Notes under the pieces: generated by a model
What the model saw: the letters and a program-made list of their open reading frames with translations, nothing else
What the model was told of the DNA's origin: nothing
Database searches by the model: none
Program-made: the position numbers and the translations under genes
Part shown: positions 38,501 through 50,682 of the stretch, one piece after another
Position numbering within the stretch: position 1 is the first letter of the stretch
How the letters are laid out: each line of letters begins with the position of its first letter
Source: Gnetum montanum
Lineage: Eukaryota; Streptophyta; Gnetopsida; Gnetales; Gnetaceae
NCBI GenBank assembly: GCA_015680685.1
Contig: MNCI01004075.1
Location: forward strand, 41,665 to 105,664
Reading direction: 5' to 3'
Length of the DNA: 64,000 bases

Positions 38501-41500
38501 TGGTTCATTGGACTTAATGCAATTTCAAGTGTCAATTATTATGGCTTAGTTTTTATAATAATTACTAAACAAATATAATTATTAATTTATATCTTGGAAA
38601 AATAGTTTACATCCTATTTTGGTAGTAAACATGCTATTTTTAGCATGCATGAGCCTATTGGCATTTTTTTTATTACATTTTACATTTTTTTGCATATGTT
38701 CTAGTGCTCCTATGTACTTGTTTATGGATGTCTAATACTTTTCATGCTATGTTTCACTTAGAATCCATTTATTTTTAGCAAGAATAATTTTAGTTTCAAC
38801 ATATTTATGTAAATTATATAAGTAATGCTTCTCTAGCCTAAGCCTAACTACCAAGGTATTATAACACTAGATAAGAAAATTATCAAACCTATACTTTAAT
38901 ACCAATTTCTAGCATAATTCTTTCTAGTCTTCTATTAGAGAGAATTCCATTAGATATAGAATTCTAAGCAAAAACAAAAAAAAAATGCTTATGATAAGGT
39001 AAAATCCAAAATTGAATTGAAGTAATGTAGTGATAAGAAAAGAAAAGGAGAAATAAATCATATGATGAGCAAAAGGAAAAGAAAGATATTAATATCAAAA
39101 GATCAATGTAATACTAGATAATAAATATATATATATATATATATTGGTAACTTAAATCTACAACTAAACTAGAGATAGAAATCATGAGATACGAGTCTAA
39201 TATTAATATATAGCCATAAATATAGAGCAAAAATAATTATAAGTAGAAATACATGAAAGTATCATAATCCAATTACATAATACATAATAAATAAATAGAA
39301 TGGTACATATTTATAAAAGGTTAGGATATCTAAAAGAGAAAAATAAATTAATGTTGGAAAATAAACATCTCAAAATATTGTAGCAACTATCAAGATGTAT
39401 CCTTATACTACCTAGCCCTAATGACATAGAAATAAAAAGAAATGTATGCATAATGTAAGTTAAAAATCTTGGCACCTTCTCTTGTTGAATCAAGGGCTAG
39501 TCTCATATGTATATGTGAAGGCATGATTGCCTACATTACATGTTACTAATAATACAACTATTATAAATCACACATTGCACATAGGTCTTATAGCATCATA
39601 CTAACCTGTGACTTAGCTAACAAGGTATTAGCTTGAAAATGAAATGTCACATAAGAAATTGAAGTATTATAATAAAAATTCTTAGGTAATGTAAATTACA
39701 TAAAAAATGTGCATTGAGGTAAAAAACTATAAAAAAAATTAGAACAAAACTTTCAAAAGCATAAACATGAATATTCAAAAAGCAACATCAATAGTTTCTT
39801 ACATACAAAAGCTATCCTATTCACTAATAGTAGCTCAAAATCCTTAATGCACAAGCCAAAATTATAGTATCCAAAACACAATTAGAATTTAAAAAATACA
39901 TGATGATATATAATCATATAGACTAGAAATGAACACTAGAATAAGAAAAACATTAAACATAATATAAAACTAAATACAAATGCTGCCAAAATAAATCTTG
40001 GAAATAAAGCTAGGATTGCATCAAACATAGTTAAGTAGAAATCTCATACTCGTAATCCAAAGGACATACAAATTACAACTTCAAAATACTAGTTAAATAT
40101 TATAGTTTCATAAAAATACATTACATAGATAACGTAAATAACATGCAATATATTAAAATGTTGATCTACGTCATACTTCTCCAACTACTTCTCAAAGCTA
40201 ATACCTATGACATCTAAGAGGTAAAAGAAAAGGGGGAAACAAATTCACAGAGTAAGAATTAAATAATAAACTACTAAAAATTCCTTAAAAATTTTGAAAT
40301 TTGACATTAGGTTGCTAGAAACTCATGGACAATGATTATTGCATTCAAAGAGTTAGTACCATGTAGGAAAAGAAATAAACATAATATAGTAGTTAAAAAA
40401 CATCAATTGGGTAACATATATGATGAGAAGATTATTCTACCTCTATGTTATATCATGCACTATCAATGTTTTTAGAAGACATAGGATTTGAATAATTATT
40501 CTTGGTTTTCTTTTAGAAGTCATCTGTGATGTTTACATGAGTTAAGCCAGAAACTACAACGTTACTACATGTTGCAAGAGACTAAAATTTGACATTGTAA
40601 GAAGCAACTTCTTGTCTATGATAGCTAGATACCTATTGAAAAACTATTTTTGTTTCATATTTGCGAATGGATTCTAAAATAGATTCAAGAATAGGACACT
40701 GTAGTCTTAAGAGTACGAGTTACAATCTAGTCACAGTTAGTGAATTACATTGTTTACTAGTCATCATGGTCTAGTAATAGTTTAAGAGAAAATAGTGACA
40801 AAAAATTACTATTGTGAAAGAATGTGAATCCCATTGTAATTTAACAGTTGAGAGATATTGCAATTCATAGGTACTTGGAGTCTCAAAATAAATCAAAATT
40901 TTAAATGTTTAGAATTCATGAAGGAATATGAATGATAGCTTAAGGCCATATAAAGACCAAGGATGATTTTAAAGTGCTTGAACCTCATATACCATAGCAT
41001 TGGATGCTATTAAGAGGATATGGGTGTTTCAATTATTAGATCTCTTTCAATTGTTTACCTTAAGTACTTTCCTTAAGAATTATGAGAGTGAGAGAGGATT
41101 ATCTTGGGTTTTGTTTGAAATTCTTATTTGTATTATATTTCTAGCATATGTACTCTGATTTTGACATTGAATAAAGAAATGTTCTTTTTTATACATGTTT
41201 TGTTTTCTTATGATTCCATTAATGTTTATGCTGAGGTAATTATATATTTGTGTTTCTTAGGAGTAATTTAACCATAGAAAAATAATCCTTTAACTTTAAT
41301 CCTTGTGTTAGATAATTTTTATTTTACTTTCATTTTTTAATTTCATGAGAATTACAATTTTTGTTTTGTTCTCTCCTAATCTTATTAGGATTAGAAAAAA
41401 CTTCTTTGGCCTAGAATTGAGAATATTTGACTTGAGTTTTTGATAATTTCACCCATTTTTCATATTCATCAGCTTGATTAAGATAAATTTTCTTTTGTTT

Positions 41501-41790
41501 TACTTCAAAATTACCCAAATTAGTTTTAAATATTTCTTAAAATTTGTGAATTCTCATGAATTAATAATATGTACTCTAATTTTGTGGATTTCAATTATAT
41601 TGTATTGTTATTTTAAATTATAGCCTAATTCCACCATATCACCCAAGAAGAAGATAATTTAATCTCTTGCTAGATACATGGAAGATATGATAGGTATTTT
41701 TGAATTAATTTATAAAAAAATTTAAGAAGTTAGAAGAAGATAAGGAAAACATGCTACCATCTTCAAGAAGATTTAAGAACAATGTGAAAT
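35561..41790. other. Long AT-rich stretch without recognised genes
   Basis: No coding sequence is recognised on either strand over about 6.2 kb. It includes a pure (TA)n microsatellite at about 39,124-39,145. Composition is uniform and suits old decayed retroelements. Confidence 0.5.
39124..39145. repeat. (TA)n microsatellite
   Basis: Uninterrupted AT/TA dinucleotide run of about 22 bases. Confidence 0.95.
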
Positions 41791-41849
41791 CTAGGGATTC
41801 TTCCTTCAATCGTCATCATTTGATTCCTTCTTTGGAAGATAATATTCCC

Positions 41850-43900
41850 ATTGTTCTTGAAGAGATTAAAGATGAGGAAAAAGCTAAAGCAGATAAGGTC
41901 CATCATTCTTAAAGAGTTATGCATCAATCAAAAAGGTCAAGTATTCCAATTGAAAGAAATATCAAACTTATTTCAAGGTGATAAGGATAAATTGATAAAG
42001 AAAAGGGGATCACTATTTCCAAGGCATATAGAAATACTTCAAGGATATCCCATCTTAAGATCAAAATCTTTAATGAAATCAAACTTAACAATTTATTTAC
42101 TTCTTCATTTAATAGTATTAACAATTATTTTGGAGATAAAAATGTTCAAGAAAATCCAAGTGGAGGGTACAACATAAGTTTGGTGGAAAAGATAATATCA
42201 TGATTTTATGATCAACAATGCATCACCCATCAATGGTTAGTCACTTATGCATTATTTCATAAAACAAAAGCTTGATAAGTTCCAACATATGCAAGAAGAA
42301 ATCCAAATAATTAAATATATAAGATAGGAAGATAAAAATGTGAGAGACTACTATATTGAATTTTACAAGATATTTCAACAAACAAAAGTGTATTATTCTA
42401 AGTATGAACAAGTCTCATTTTTTATAGCTAGTGTTAATAGATATTTTTTGCAAGACCTATCATTTTATGAAATTGAAACTTTAAATGAGATACTTACTTA
42501 TCTATGAAAAATAAGAAGAATTTGTAGGGATATGCTAAAACTGGTAAACTAAGTTATTTAAGGAATAGAGCTTTCAAATCTTCCAAATATGAAAAGAAAT
42601 CAAAGGTAAAAAATTTCATAGAAGATACACAAGAGAGACATGAAATAGAATTCCAACAAGTCTTTCAAGAGTAATTTTTGCAAAAATGACATACTAGTAA
42701 GATCCAATGCTTTAATTATGGAGAAATAGGCCATAACTAATGAGAATACAATAAAGCTAAAGCCTCCAAAGAGAAAGAACTTTAAACCATAGAGAAGGTT
42801 TCTTTAGCCTCTATAATCCAAGGTAATCCTAATGCACCTATGATTTATAATATTACTATAGTTAATTCTTGTAATTTCATGAAAACTATTAATGTCAAGA
42901 ATTATAATAAAAAAAATCCTTTTTATAGTTGTATCTAGATGTTTATCTACCTGGAAATGGATTGGTATTCTCATTGATGGAAAATCTTAAGAAAATATGA
43001 TCTCTATGAAGACTATCCAATGATTAGGTATGTTCAAATTGTATTATTCAAGACCCAATAAATTCTATTTTCTTTTCAAATGTTATTATCAAAGAGTAAA
43101 AGACAAACGTATTTCATCTTTTAAAATTGGTCCCTATCATGAAAACACTTCTTATGATATTATTTCAATTAATTGTTTTAATATTATTCTTGAATCTTGG
43201 AAGCTTAATAAGAAGGATTGTTTTGATGGGGAACATCATCTTTTTTCTATACTAGGAAATATAACTTTAACAAATAAAACTTCATGTTTTACATTGATTG
43301 AAGAAAAGTATTTATAGTAATATATATTTGACTTTTTAAAGTGAGGATGAATATTTTTAAACTCATGAAAAGGTTAGGCATGGTTTCATAATTGTAGCAA
43401 AAAAAGCAAGTAAAAATTAATACGCAAGTGAATTTTCAATAGTGCTACAACCTTTGACATAAAAAAGTTTTCTAATGTATTTAATGATATGTTGAAAATA
43501 ATTTCTTCTATGATGTCTATTCAATATCAAATTCACTTCATACCAAGGGTAACCATAGAGAATAAGAGAGCCTAACAAATAACTTCATATTAGATGAAGA
43601 AGCTTTGAAGAAAATCTAGAAAATTACTTTATAATATGTGCATGATGAAGATAATATTCCCATGTACAATACCACTACTATTAGTTTCTAATAAAAAATT
43701 GATGACATGATAATATGCATTGCTTCTAGGGTTGTTAATAGGATAACCATATAATAGCATTTTCCTATTCCTAGGATGGATGCCATTCTTGTGGTTATTA
43801 ATAATGTTAATGTTTTTTTCTAAGATTTATCTCAAGAGTGGTTATTATCCAAAAAAAATTTGGTGTGGGATCACCTTCATTACCACAAGGTCACCTCCTC
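41850..43900 (+). pseudogene. Ty3/gypsy gag-protease-RT remnant
   Basis: Plus strand, in order. Gag at 41,850-42,780, with VRDYYIEFYKIFQQTKVYY (42,340-42,396) and a knuckle CFNYGEIGHN at 42,697-42,726 in which two Cys codons became Tyr (TAT, TAC). Protease at about 42,950-43,318, with ILIDGKSxENMIS for the usual IIDGGSCENVVS, then FKIGPYHENTSYDII and IILESW for the usual IG-YKDEV-CDVV and ILLGRPW. The start of RT at about 43,500-43,880, with QYQIHFIPRVTIENKRA, IPLLLVSNKK and FFSKIYLKSGYY for HQIDFIPGA, VPVILVPKK and FSKIDLKSGYH. This motif set suits chromovirus-type elements. Stops are frequent and nothing recognisable follows RT motif B, so the 3' half is lost. Confidence 0.75.
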
Positions 43901-46312
43901 TATGACTAAACTATAAGTTGTATCCATGGACAATGAATTAGAGTTGATTAAATATTAGGATAACAAAATTGAATTAGATCCAATTAAGTGTCAAACTCCT
44001 TCACTCAAGCCTATCATACTAAAGTGAATATTTTGATTATATAATTCAACCCTTAATCATGAGCCAAAATACATAGTAGAATGTTTAACTAATGGAGAAA
44101 AATTTAAATTATAATGTAATGACAAGGAGAGAATACATTGAAACTATAGATCATCTCCTCTTTCTCCAAAATGAAGCAGTCTCTAATAGCTCTCTTAGAC
44201 TACAATGGTTGTGAATGGGCACAAAATATTAGCTTGTCAAAGATGAGTATAGAAAAAATGGAGGTTGCTGTTGGTTGGATAGTTCTCAGCCATGGTATGG
44301 AATCCTTCATTCCCTTAGCTTGAGTAAATATTTATAATACACTTAAATTAATGCAATAGGATAGGAAAATTGTGATAAAATACAATGTTTGTAGCTATCA
44401 CTAATCCTCATAGCTACAATGTAATTCAATATAGAGTATTTCCTTGTCACATAACTCATAATATAAGTGGTGGTTATGTGACATTAGGAGAATGATCTTG
44501 AACTTTCTCACTTTCTCAATCTAGCATCATGCCTTTTCTGATTGTTGCTTATCATGGGGACTATATGATTTCATAAAATTAGATTATTTCTAGGCTTAAG
44601 ACTATCACTAGTTATCACAGCTACAAGGAGATTTCATAGGGGTTAATGGTTGGTTGAATTCCATCTATTTCTTCTCATCACTTAGGCATGGTTCCTTAAT
44701 AGACTGAAATCCATTCTCTATCATAATCATGTCTCTATTATCACATGTGGAAATCAAGTTCATTTCTCTAGTTCCATCGTAGTTCATTGCTAATCCATAG
44801 TCCTATAATAATGATCAAAAATAACAAAAAGAAGGTATCATTGGACGAACATAGTATTGATCATCTATGATAGCTTAAACCATATATTTTCTCAAATTTT
44901 AGATCCTTAAAAAAATAATTAGTAATCCAAAGGAATGTGCAAGGGTATCATCATGCCACCACAATAGATTTTAATGAGTCAATTCATTGAATAGGCAATG
45001 CATAACATGTCTAGACATAAATCAATCAATGGATAGACATAGACATAAAGTACTCATGTCAGAAAATATTTTCAATGTAATAAAATCAAATTATCATCAA
45101 CCAAATAGGACATTTTCCCAATTTCCCAAAGGTATGATCATTGTTAATACAAAATATCTTGTCCATAGTCCCTTACTAAAAACCATCTCATAAAGGAATC
45201 AAAGAGTATGTGCTCATTAACTGAGAGCCTAGAATTTTATAATAAATAATTCTAAAGATGAGTGCACCAAACAACCCATGCTTGTTATAGAAAAAATCAT
45301 TTTTAAAAGATAGCCCTGTAAAACATTTATAATATTCAAATGAAAGCAAGAGTATACCTTATTAAAATAATTGAATTCATTCAATCATTTAGTTCAACAC
45401 AACATGAAACCTCACTACCTAGTATAAGCAGTAAATATAATAAACTAAAATAATGTAAGTGGTCCTATCATAAGTAATCTACTAAACAATGTAGAAAATA
45501 GTAAATAATCGATAGTATTGAGCTATGTATATAGTGTAATTTGTCTTGTTGTTAATGCCATTAAATCATGTATGGAAAAAAATAATAGATATTATTCCTA
45601 ATAATGTAGTAGCAAACAAAGGAATAAATCATTGAGCATATTCACTCTATAACTTGCAACAATCCACCATCCTAAAAAGAAAAGAAATGCTATATTAATT
45701 ATAATCCAGATTCATATATTGTTTGAATGGGAATCATAACCATCACATCAACAAAATTTGAAATAATGAAATCACTAATTCTTAAATCAAAAAGAAAAAA
45801 GAAAAAAGAATAATAGTTAAATATATAAATTTCCATACCCTAGAAAGAAGATTCAACATTGTGATAAAAGATCCTAAATTATTAAGTTGCTACAGTAAGG
45901 TTGGATCCCCCTTCGATGGACATGTCATTGTGCTTCTCATCATCAATGTGTGAGGATTTCTATACCTCAACATAAATAATTGGGGCTTTGAGATTCATTT
46001 CTATCATTGCAAATATTCCATTCAAATTTATTAATTTGGTGGAAACCTTATTCAAAATTGCCATGATAGCTTCCTAGTTCACTTGAATAACTCTTATTAA
46101 TTGGTACATCTTGGTCCAAATGGCTATCACTTCAAGGGTAAAGTGACTATCAACATGTAATGTAACAGACAGTTTAAGTAATTCAAAATTATCAAAAAGT
46201 TTCTTAACCTTGGGCTTCATCTTACATTGTCCTCCAATGTCCCTAACATTGATGTAGCCATTTAACCTAGTCCTATGCACATGATGCTTTTTGAGAATAG
46301 GAACAAAGTAAG
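43901..46312. other. AT-rich spacer, no gene recognised
   Basis: No convincing coding sequence on either strand. It may include the rest of the element to the left, decayed. Confidence 0.45.
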
Positions 46313-46827
46313 TGTAATGTCCCTATTTCCAAATGGTTCTACTCCATACCAAAGATGGTGCCTTTTCATAACAAGAGTTAATGTTGCTGTAACAAAACCT
46401 AAAAGGTTGTGTTGTAATTGAGACCTAAAATGGTACGTTGTAATAATAGACATGTCTCTCAAGGTAACCTCTGGGGGTTTTACCTAAAGAATTTATACTT
46501 AGGATTAGAGGTTGTGCCAACATGGGGTGGTGGCAAAACAAGTCATAGGATCTAGGTGAAGTGGGAGAAGAACAGGATTGGCCATTCCTTTTGGCTGGTT
46601 GTAGGCCTAACCTTGGTGGCAATGTTGGATTGCCTCAAACTAAAAGATTCCAAAGGAAGAAAATCCCAAGGAATGCTCTTAGAGCATGATCTAGATACGC
46701 TATTCCACATTAATAAAACATTCTTTTGTTTCTCTTTTTGTATTTTCCGTATTATTTACTATACACATAATGTCTAATATAACATATTTTTTATGTTTTC
46801 CATGACATCTAGGAATGGGATGTTACA
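46313..46827 (+). mobile_element. Ty3/gypsy LTR, 515 bp
   Basis: It starts TGTAATGTCCC and ends GGGATGTTACA, which are near-perfect inverted ends of the kind usual in gypsy LTRs. It is followed after 2 bp by a primer-binding site, so this is a 5' LTR in plus orientation. No second LTR was found within the window, and the body after it is unrecognisable. Confidence 0.75.
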
Positions 46828-46829
46828 AT

Positions 46830-46841
46830 TGGTATCTGAGC
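46830..46841 (+). promoter_or_regulatory. Primer-binding site, initiator tRNA-Met type
   Basis: TGGTATCTGAGC, one base different from the standard initiator tRNA-Met site, 2 bp after the LTR end. Confidence 0.85.
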
Positions 46842-47779
46842 AAACCATGACCAAGGGTTATTTAGAACCATGAGCTAACTACAATATCACCCTGATGATA
46901 AATCATGAAGCTATGACACAAGGAAGACCTGATGTAAGATAGAAGATATCTTTCCATGAATTTCATGAACAATGGATTAGACATCTACAAAATACATAGA
47001 TCCCACCAACAAACAAAATTTTTTCATGAATATCATTGACCAATGAAGATATGATTACATCTCATCAAGATTCATCAATTGTAAGAGATGTTTCTAAGAC
47101 AAGGATACACTAGTCTAGGTAACTCTTATCCATTTAAATACTATAAATATTAATTAATTGAGGTCATTATTAAGTTTCTTCCATAAAGTTAATAACCATA
47201 ACCTAAATTGATCTTGTTTTGTTGAAACTCATAATCCAAAGCACTTAACCTTTGTAACTTGACATTATTCACCATACCAAGACCTAGGTATTAATAAGTT
47301 AAGGAAGTCATCTCATCCATAAGATTGTTTGATCCACATAGAAAACCCAATACTTAGTAAGTGATGTTGTCATAATATTATTCTTAATATTTTTCTATGG
47401 TATAACCATGATATGAGAAAATAAGCCTATATCATACTTGTTAATTTATAAGATCAAAGTATTATCTTCATGTTTAAAGAGTGGTATATCATCTAAAAGT
47501 AACTTACTATCATTTATAAGTCATCATGTCATCAACACATCAAGCTAGTATTATTGTTTTGATAGAATAAGCTAGTTGGACCTTTCAAAATCTTGAAAAA
47601 CTTCAACTTCATTTTTGAACTCTAAGACTATGTCCAATGCATAGTACTCATTTAGATGATTCCAATGGTACAAATTTCACCTTGATCATAATTATGGTTT
47701 GAGAGATATCATTATTTTTAAGTTTTTTGTTATATGTGCATTAAAATAATATTTAAATATTAAATTATAATTTTTAAAA
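46842..47779. other. Body remnant of the LTR element, no gene recognised
   Basis: Leader and possibly gag of the element whose LTR precedes it, but translation shows no motif that I can name. It ends abruptly at CpG-richer Tat-family sequence near 47,780-47,795. Confidence 0.4.
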
Positions 47780-48420
47780 TTGGGAGGAGGAGGTTGTGCG
47801 CATGATACCAACCATCGGAGTCCGCTAACACTATAAACTAGCTTGCCTCCTCATAGTCCACTAAGATTAAAAAACTGGCAATGTAACGTCCACCACGACG
47901 CTAAACAGGCAATGTCCAATGGGTACGACATAAAACTAACACATGGTAGTCCGCCAAGACTATAAACTAGCAAGTTCATCGCTGGTTCATCAATCTTCCG
48001 CCACATTTACGCTTCATCACTGCATCACCCGCCATCAGGAGATCCTACCAATGCTGCTACTATTGACACACAATCTGCCGCCATGTAAGTCTAAGCTTGA
48101 TCATTCACTCATGGTTTTCTTGTCTCCTTGGAGTTGTGTTTTCAGGATGACACCCAAAGGTTTTCGCACAAGAATGCATTTCGTCACAAGCAGCAAGATG
48201 GGACAACATTCACAGCACACATGGCAAGATTAAATCACATCATTCACTAGTACACCCCCATTCACTGACTCGTTCCCTATCCATTCACAAACACATTTTA
48301 TTCAATCATACCTCTGATACATCCACTACACCCAAAACTTTGAACATGCTGTCACATACCGTTACACATGATTACAAAATCAATGCAAAGTTTACGATTT
48401 TTTTTAAAAAAAGCGAGACT
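47780..48420 (+). mobile_element. 3' noncoding remnant of another Tat-family copy
   Basis: Contains four or five TTAAACT-type units (GTCCGCCAAGACTATAAACT and similar, 47,817-47,970). A block at 48,115-48,215 (CTTGGAGTTGTGTTTTCAGG) matches 27,060-27,160 downstream of the old copy's integrase. An A-rich polypurine-like tract (AAAAAAAGCGAG) lies near 48,406-48,418. This is the order expected after integrase and before a 3' LTR. It lies directly upstream of the young copy's LTR, so two copies may share one LTR. An alternative is that the LTR itself begins near 47,793. Confidence 0.5.
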
Positions 48421-49953
48421 CCTGGCACTTCTCATATAAGCCCCGGGCGGGAAGGCAGTTGTCTCAAAACCAAGTACTCATGTCCAAAACGGTCAAGAAG
48501 CATATAGCTGCATGGCTCTGGCTCTCCGCCAACAGGTCCCCCTACACATTAAGCACGGGCCCTATTCCTCCACAGCATGTAACATATCTCCCCGTGGCTT
48601 TGGTCTTGCCAACAGGTCCTCTTGAATACTAATCAAGAGCCTTGTTCCGCCAAAGAAAGTCCATTGCATGTCTGAACTCCGAGTCTGCTAAACAATGGCT
48701 ATTGACAAGGACCAGCATGCCGCACACCCAAGCACCCCATCTCCCAGCATAATTTCTTGGGGAGTCACCAATTCCCACAATCTCTCTTCTCCTATCAGCT
48801 ACAAATTTCCCTTTCTCGATCCCATGTACTACTGAACACGATGCAACGACGTCTAGTCAAGTGGCAAANGAATAACCACGGCTACATTTGGTGTCGCACA
48901 GTGCAACTTTGGGAATCAAGGGGCTTAATTTTCACTAAGTATGCACTACCAGTGTATACGCCCAACATCAACAGCATATATGCCCGACATCCCCAGCATA
49001 GACATCTGACTTACACACCCGATGTACATGCCTCACCTGTACGTTCGGTACCACATGCATATGCCCGACGATAAAGTCTCAATGACAGAATGAAGATAGC
49101 ACCGAAGAGCAAGAATTGAAGTAAGTCAGCAACCGTCAGCGTATACGCCCGACGTATACGCCCAGCCATTGTCAGCGTGTACGCCCAACGTCCATAGCAT
49201 CTCCACCCAAGTTCACATACGCCCAGCACGTCCAGCGTATACGCCCAGCGTGTATGCCAGCCTGATGTAGCGTATACGCCCCGCGTATACGCCCAGCTGA
49301 TGTAATATGTTGTATATTTGTAAATTGTATGCACCCAGTCAACGCGCCATATGTCTCCTAACCCGAGTCTCGCGTAACAACTGGTATAAAAACCTGACTT
49401 TTCCCCTTCACCCAGACGGTTGGCAAAAATCCTAGAGATACCCAAGAGCAATTACGCTGCGCACCAGGGCCAAAACCCTCTCACACTGGAAAACCTATAC
49501 GCCATGCACACAGTCTCTACACTGCGCCTACAGCGTATACCAGCCCAACTGTCCTTGCATTCACCGGGGCTTTTTGTCCGCCTTGTGTTCACCACAACTG
49601 CGTTAGACCGGTGCACTATACTTTGACTCTGTAATACCATTGTTTATAGTTTACGCCAATTTCTTGCATGTTTTCTATTTATGCTCGTTTATGTTTATAC
49701 CCTGTCCGTATCTGCTACGTCCTTTATGCTCTCGTTTATGCTCGCTTACGCTGTTTACGCATAACCCAGCGTATAGCACTTCGGCATACATGCGGGTAAA
49801 TCCTTGTCTAATTCGTGTGTGGACCACGCAAGGTACTTTGCCTTCGTGCATTCCATCTTGCCCTCAGGTGAAGGCAAGGTGTTCTGTACACATCCTGCGA
49901 TCCCATGATCTCTATTTCCATCCAGCCGGTGACCAACGATTTCAGGCGGTACA
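48421..49953 (+). mobile_element. Probable 5' LTR of the young Tat copy
   Basis: A CpG-richer stretch between a polypurine-like tract and the primer-binding site. It has a TATA box at 49,385-49,392 and ends near GGCGGTACA. The left limit is uncertain (48.42 or 47.79 kb). It includes four exact GCGTATACGC palindromes (49,139-49,292) and a single-N join at 48,869. No gene is recognised. Confidence 0.5.
49385..49392 (+). promoter_or_regulatory. LTR TATA box of the young Tat copy
   Basis: TATAAAAA in the context CTGGTATAAAAACC, about 570 bp before the primer-binding site. The old-copy LTR has the corresponding CCCTATAAAAACC at 28,633-28,645. Confidence 0.65.
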
Positions 49954-49958
49954 GAAAT

Positions 49959-49977
49959 TGGCGCTAGAAGGAGGGCC
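49959..49977 (+). promoter_or_regulatory. Primer-binding site of the young Tat copy
   Basis: TGGCGCTAGAAGGAGGGCC, in the usual TTGGCGC context of Tat-type primer sites, a few bases after the LTR end. The matching tRNA was not identified. Confidence 0.6.
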
Positions 49978-50180
49978 CTCCCAAAAACCTCGCTCAAAAA
50001 CTTCTTAGCGTCTACGCTCATCAGCGTTTTCGCTGCCCTGCTTCAAAATCTGCAAGTCTGTCAGCGTATACGCTACCAACTTCACGGGGACTGTCCACAA
50101 AAACCCCAGCGTCCATGCAGCCTAGCCTGAAAACTCATCCTGCAAACTGTCCAGTGTCTACGCTGTTTAGTATTTACGTT

Positions 50181-50405
50181 GTCCCTTGTTTTACGCTGAG
50201 CATTCTGTACGCTGTACTCTGTCTTATGCTGTGCCTGTTTTACGCTGTCCCTTATTTTACACTGAGCATTCTGTACGCTGTACCCTGTCTTACGCTGTGC
50301 CTATTTTACGTTGTCCCTTGTTTTACGCTGAGCATTCTTTATGCTCTACTCTTTCTTACGCTGTGCTTGTTTTACGCTGCCCTGTTTTACGCTGAGCCTT
50401 GTCTA
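50181..50405 (+). repeat. 66-bp tandem repeat in the leader, 3.4 copies
   Basis: Units begin at 50,181, 50,247, 50,313 and 50,379 (phrase GTCCCTTGTTTTACGCTGAG and close variants), exactly 66 bp apart. The surrounding leader is full of TTTACGCTG phrases. Because 66 is divisible by three, one frame stays open across it, but it precedes gag and is not a credible gene. Confidence 0.9.
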
Positions 50406-50682
50406 AGCTATCTTGTTCTACGCCATACTTTGTTAACTCCGTACTCTATTTTATGCTCTATCCTGTTCACGCTGTACTCTGTTTACGTTGTACTTTGTTT
50501 TATGCCGAAGCTGTATAGGCTGCCTAGCGTATGCGCTGCGGCCCTTACGCTGTATACACTGTCTACGCTGACGCTATACGCTGAACGTTGAAGCGTATAC
50601 GCCGCCGTTTGTCCCTTAGTTTACGCTGCACCAAGTACACAAATTTCGCTCCTCTACCCCGTGTCACCCTTAAAAATTCATC

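Larger units (their letters stand above)
49139..50602 (+). repeat. Cluster 1 of the GCGTATACGC palindrome (LTR and leader)
   Basis: Exact copies of the 10-bp self-complementary GCGTATACGC at 49,139, 49,235, 49,270, 49,283, 50,064 and 50,593 (first bases), with many one-base variants between them. Confidence 0.9.

Noticed and set aside
50115-50591. 158-codon plus-strand frame rich in Cys, Leu and Tyr
   Set aside because: It is the translation of a 66-bp tandem repeat in the leader. It stays open only because the period is a multiple of three.
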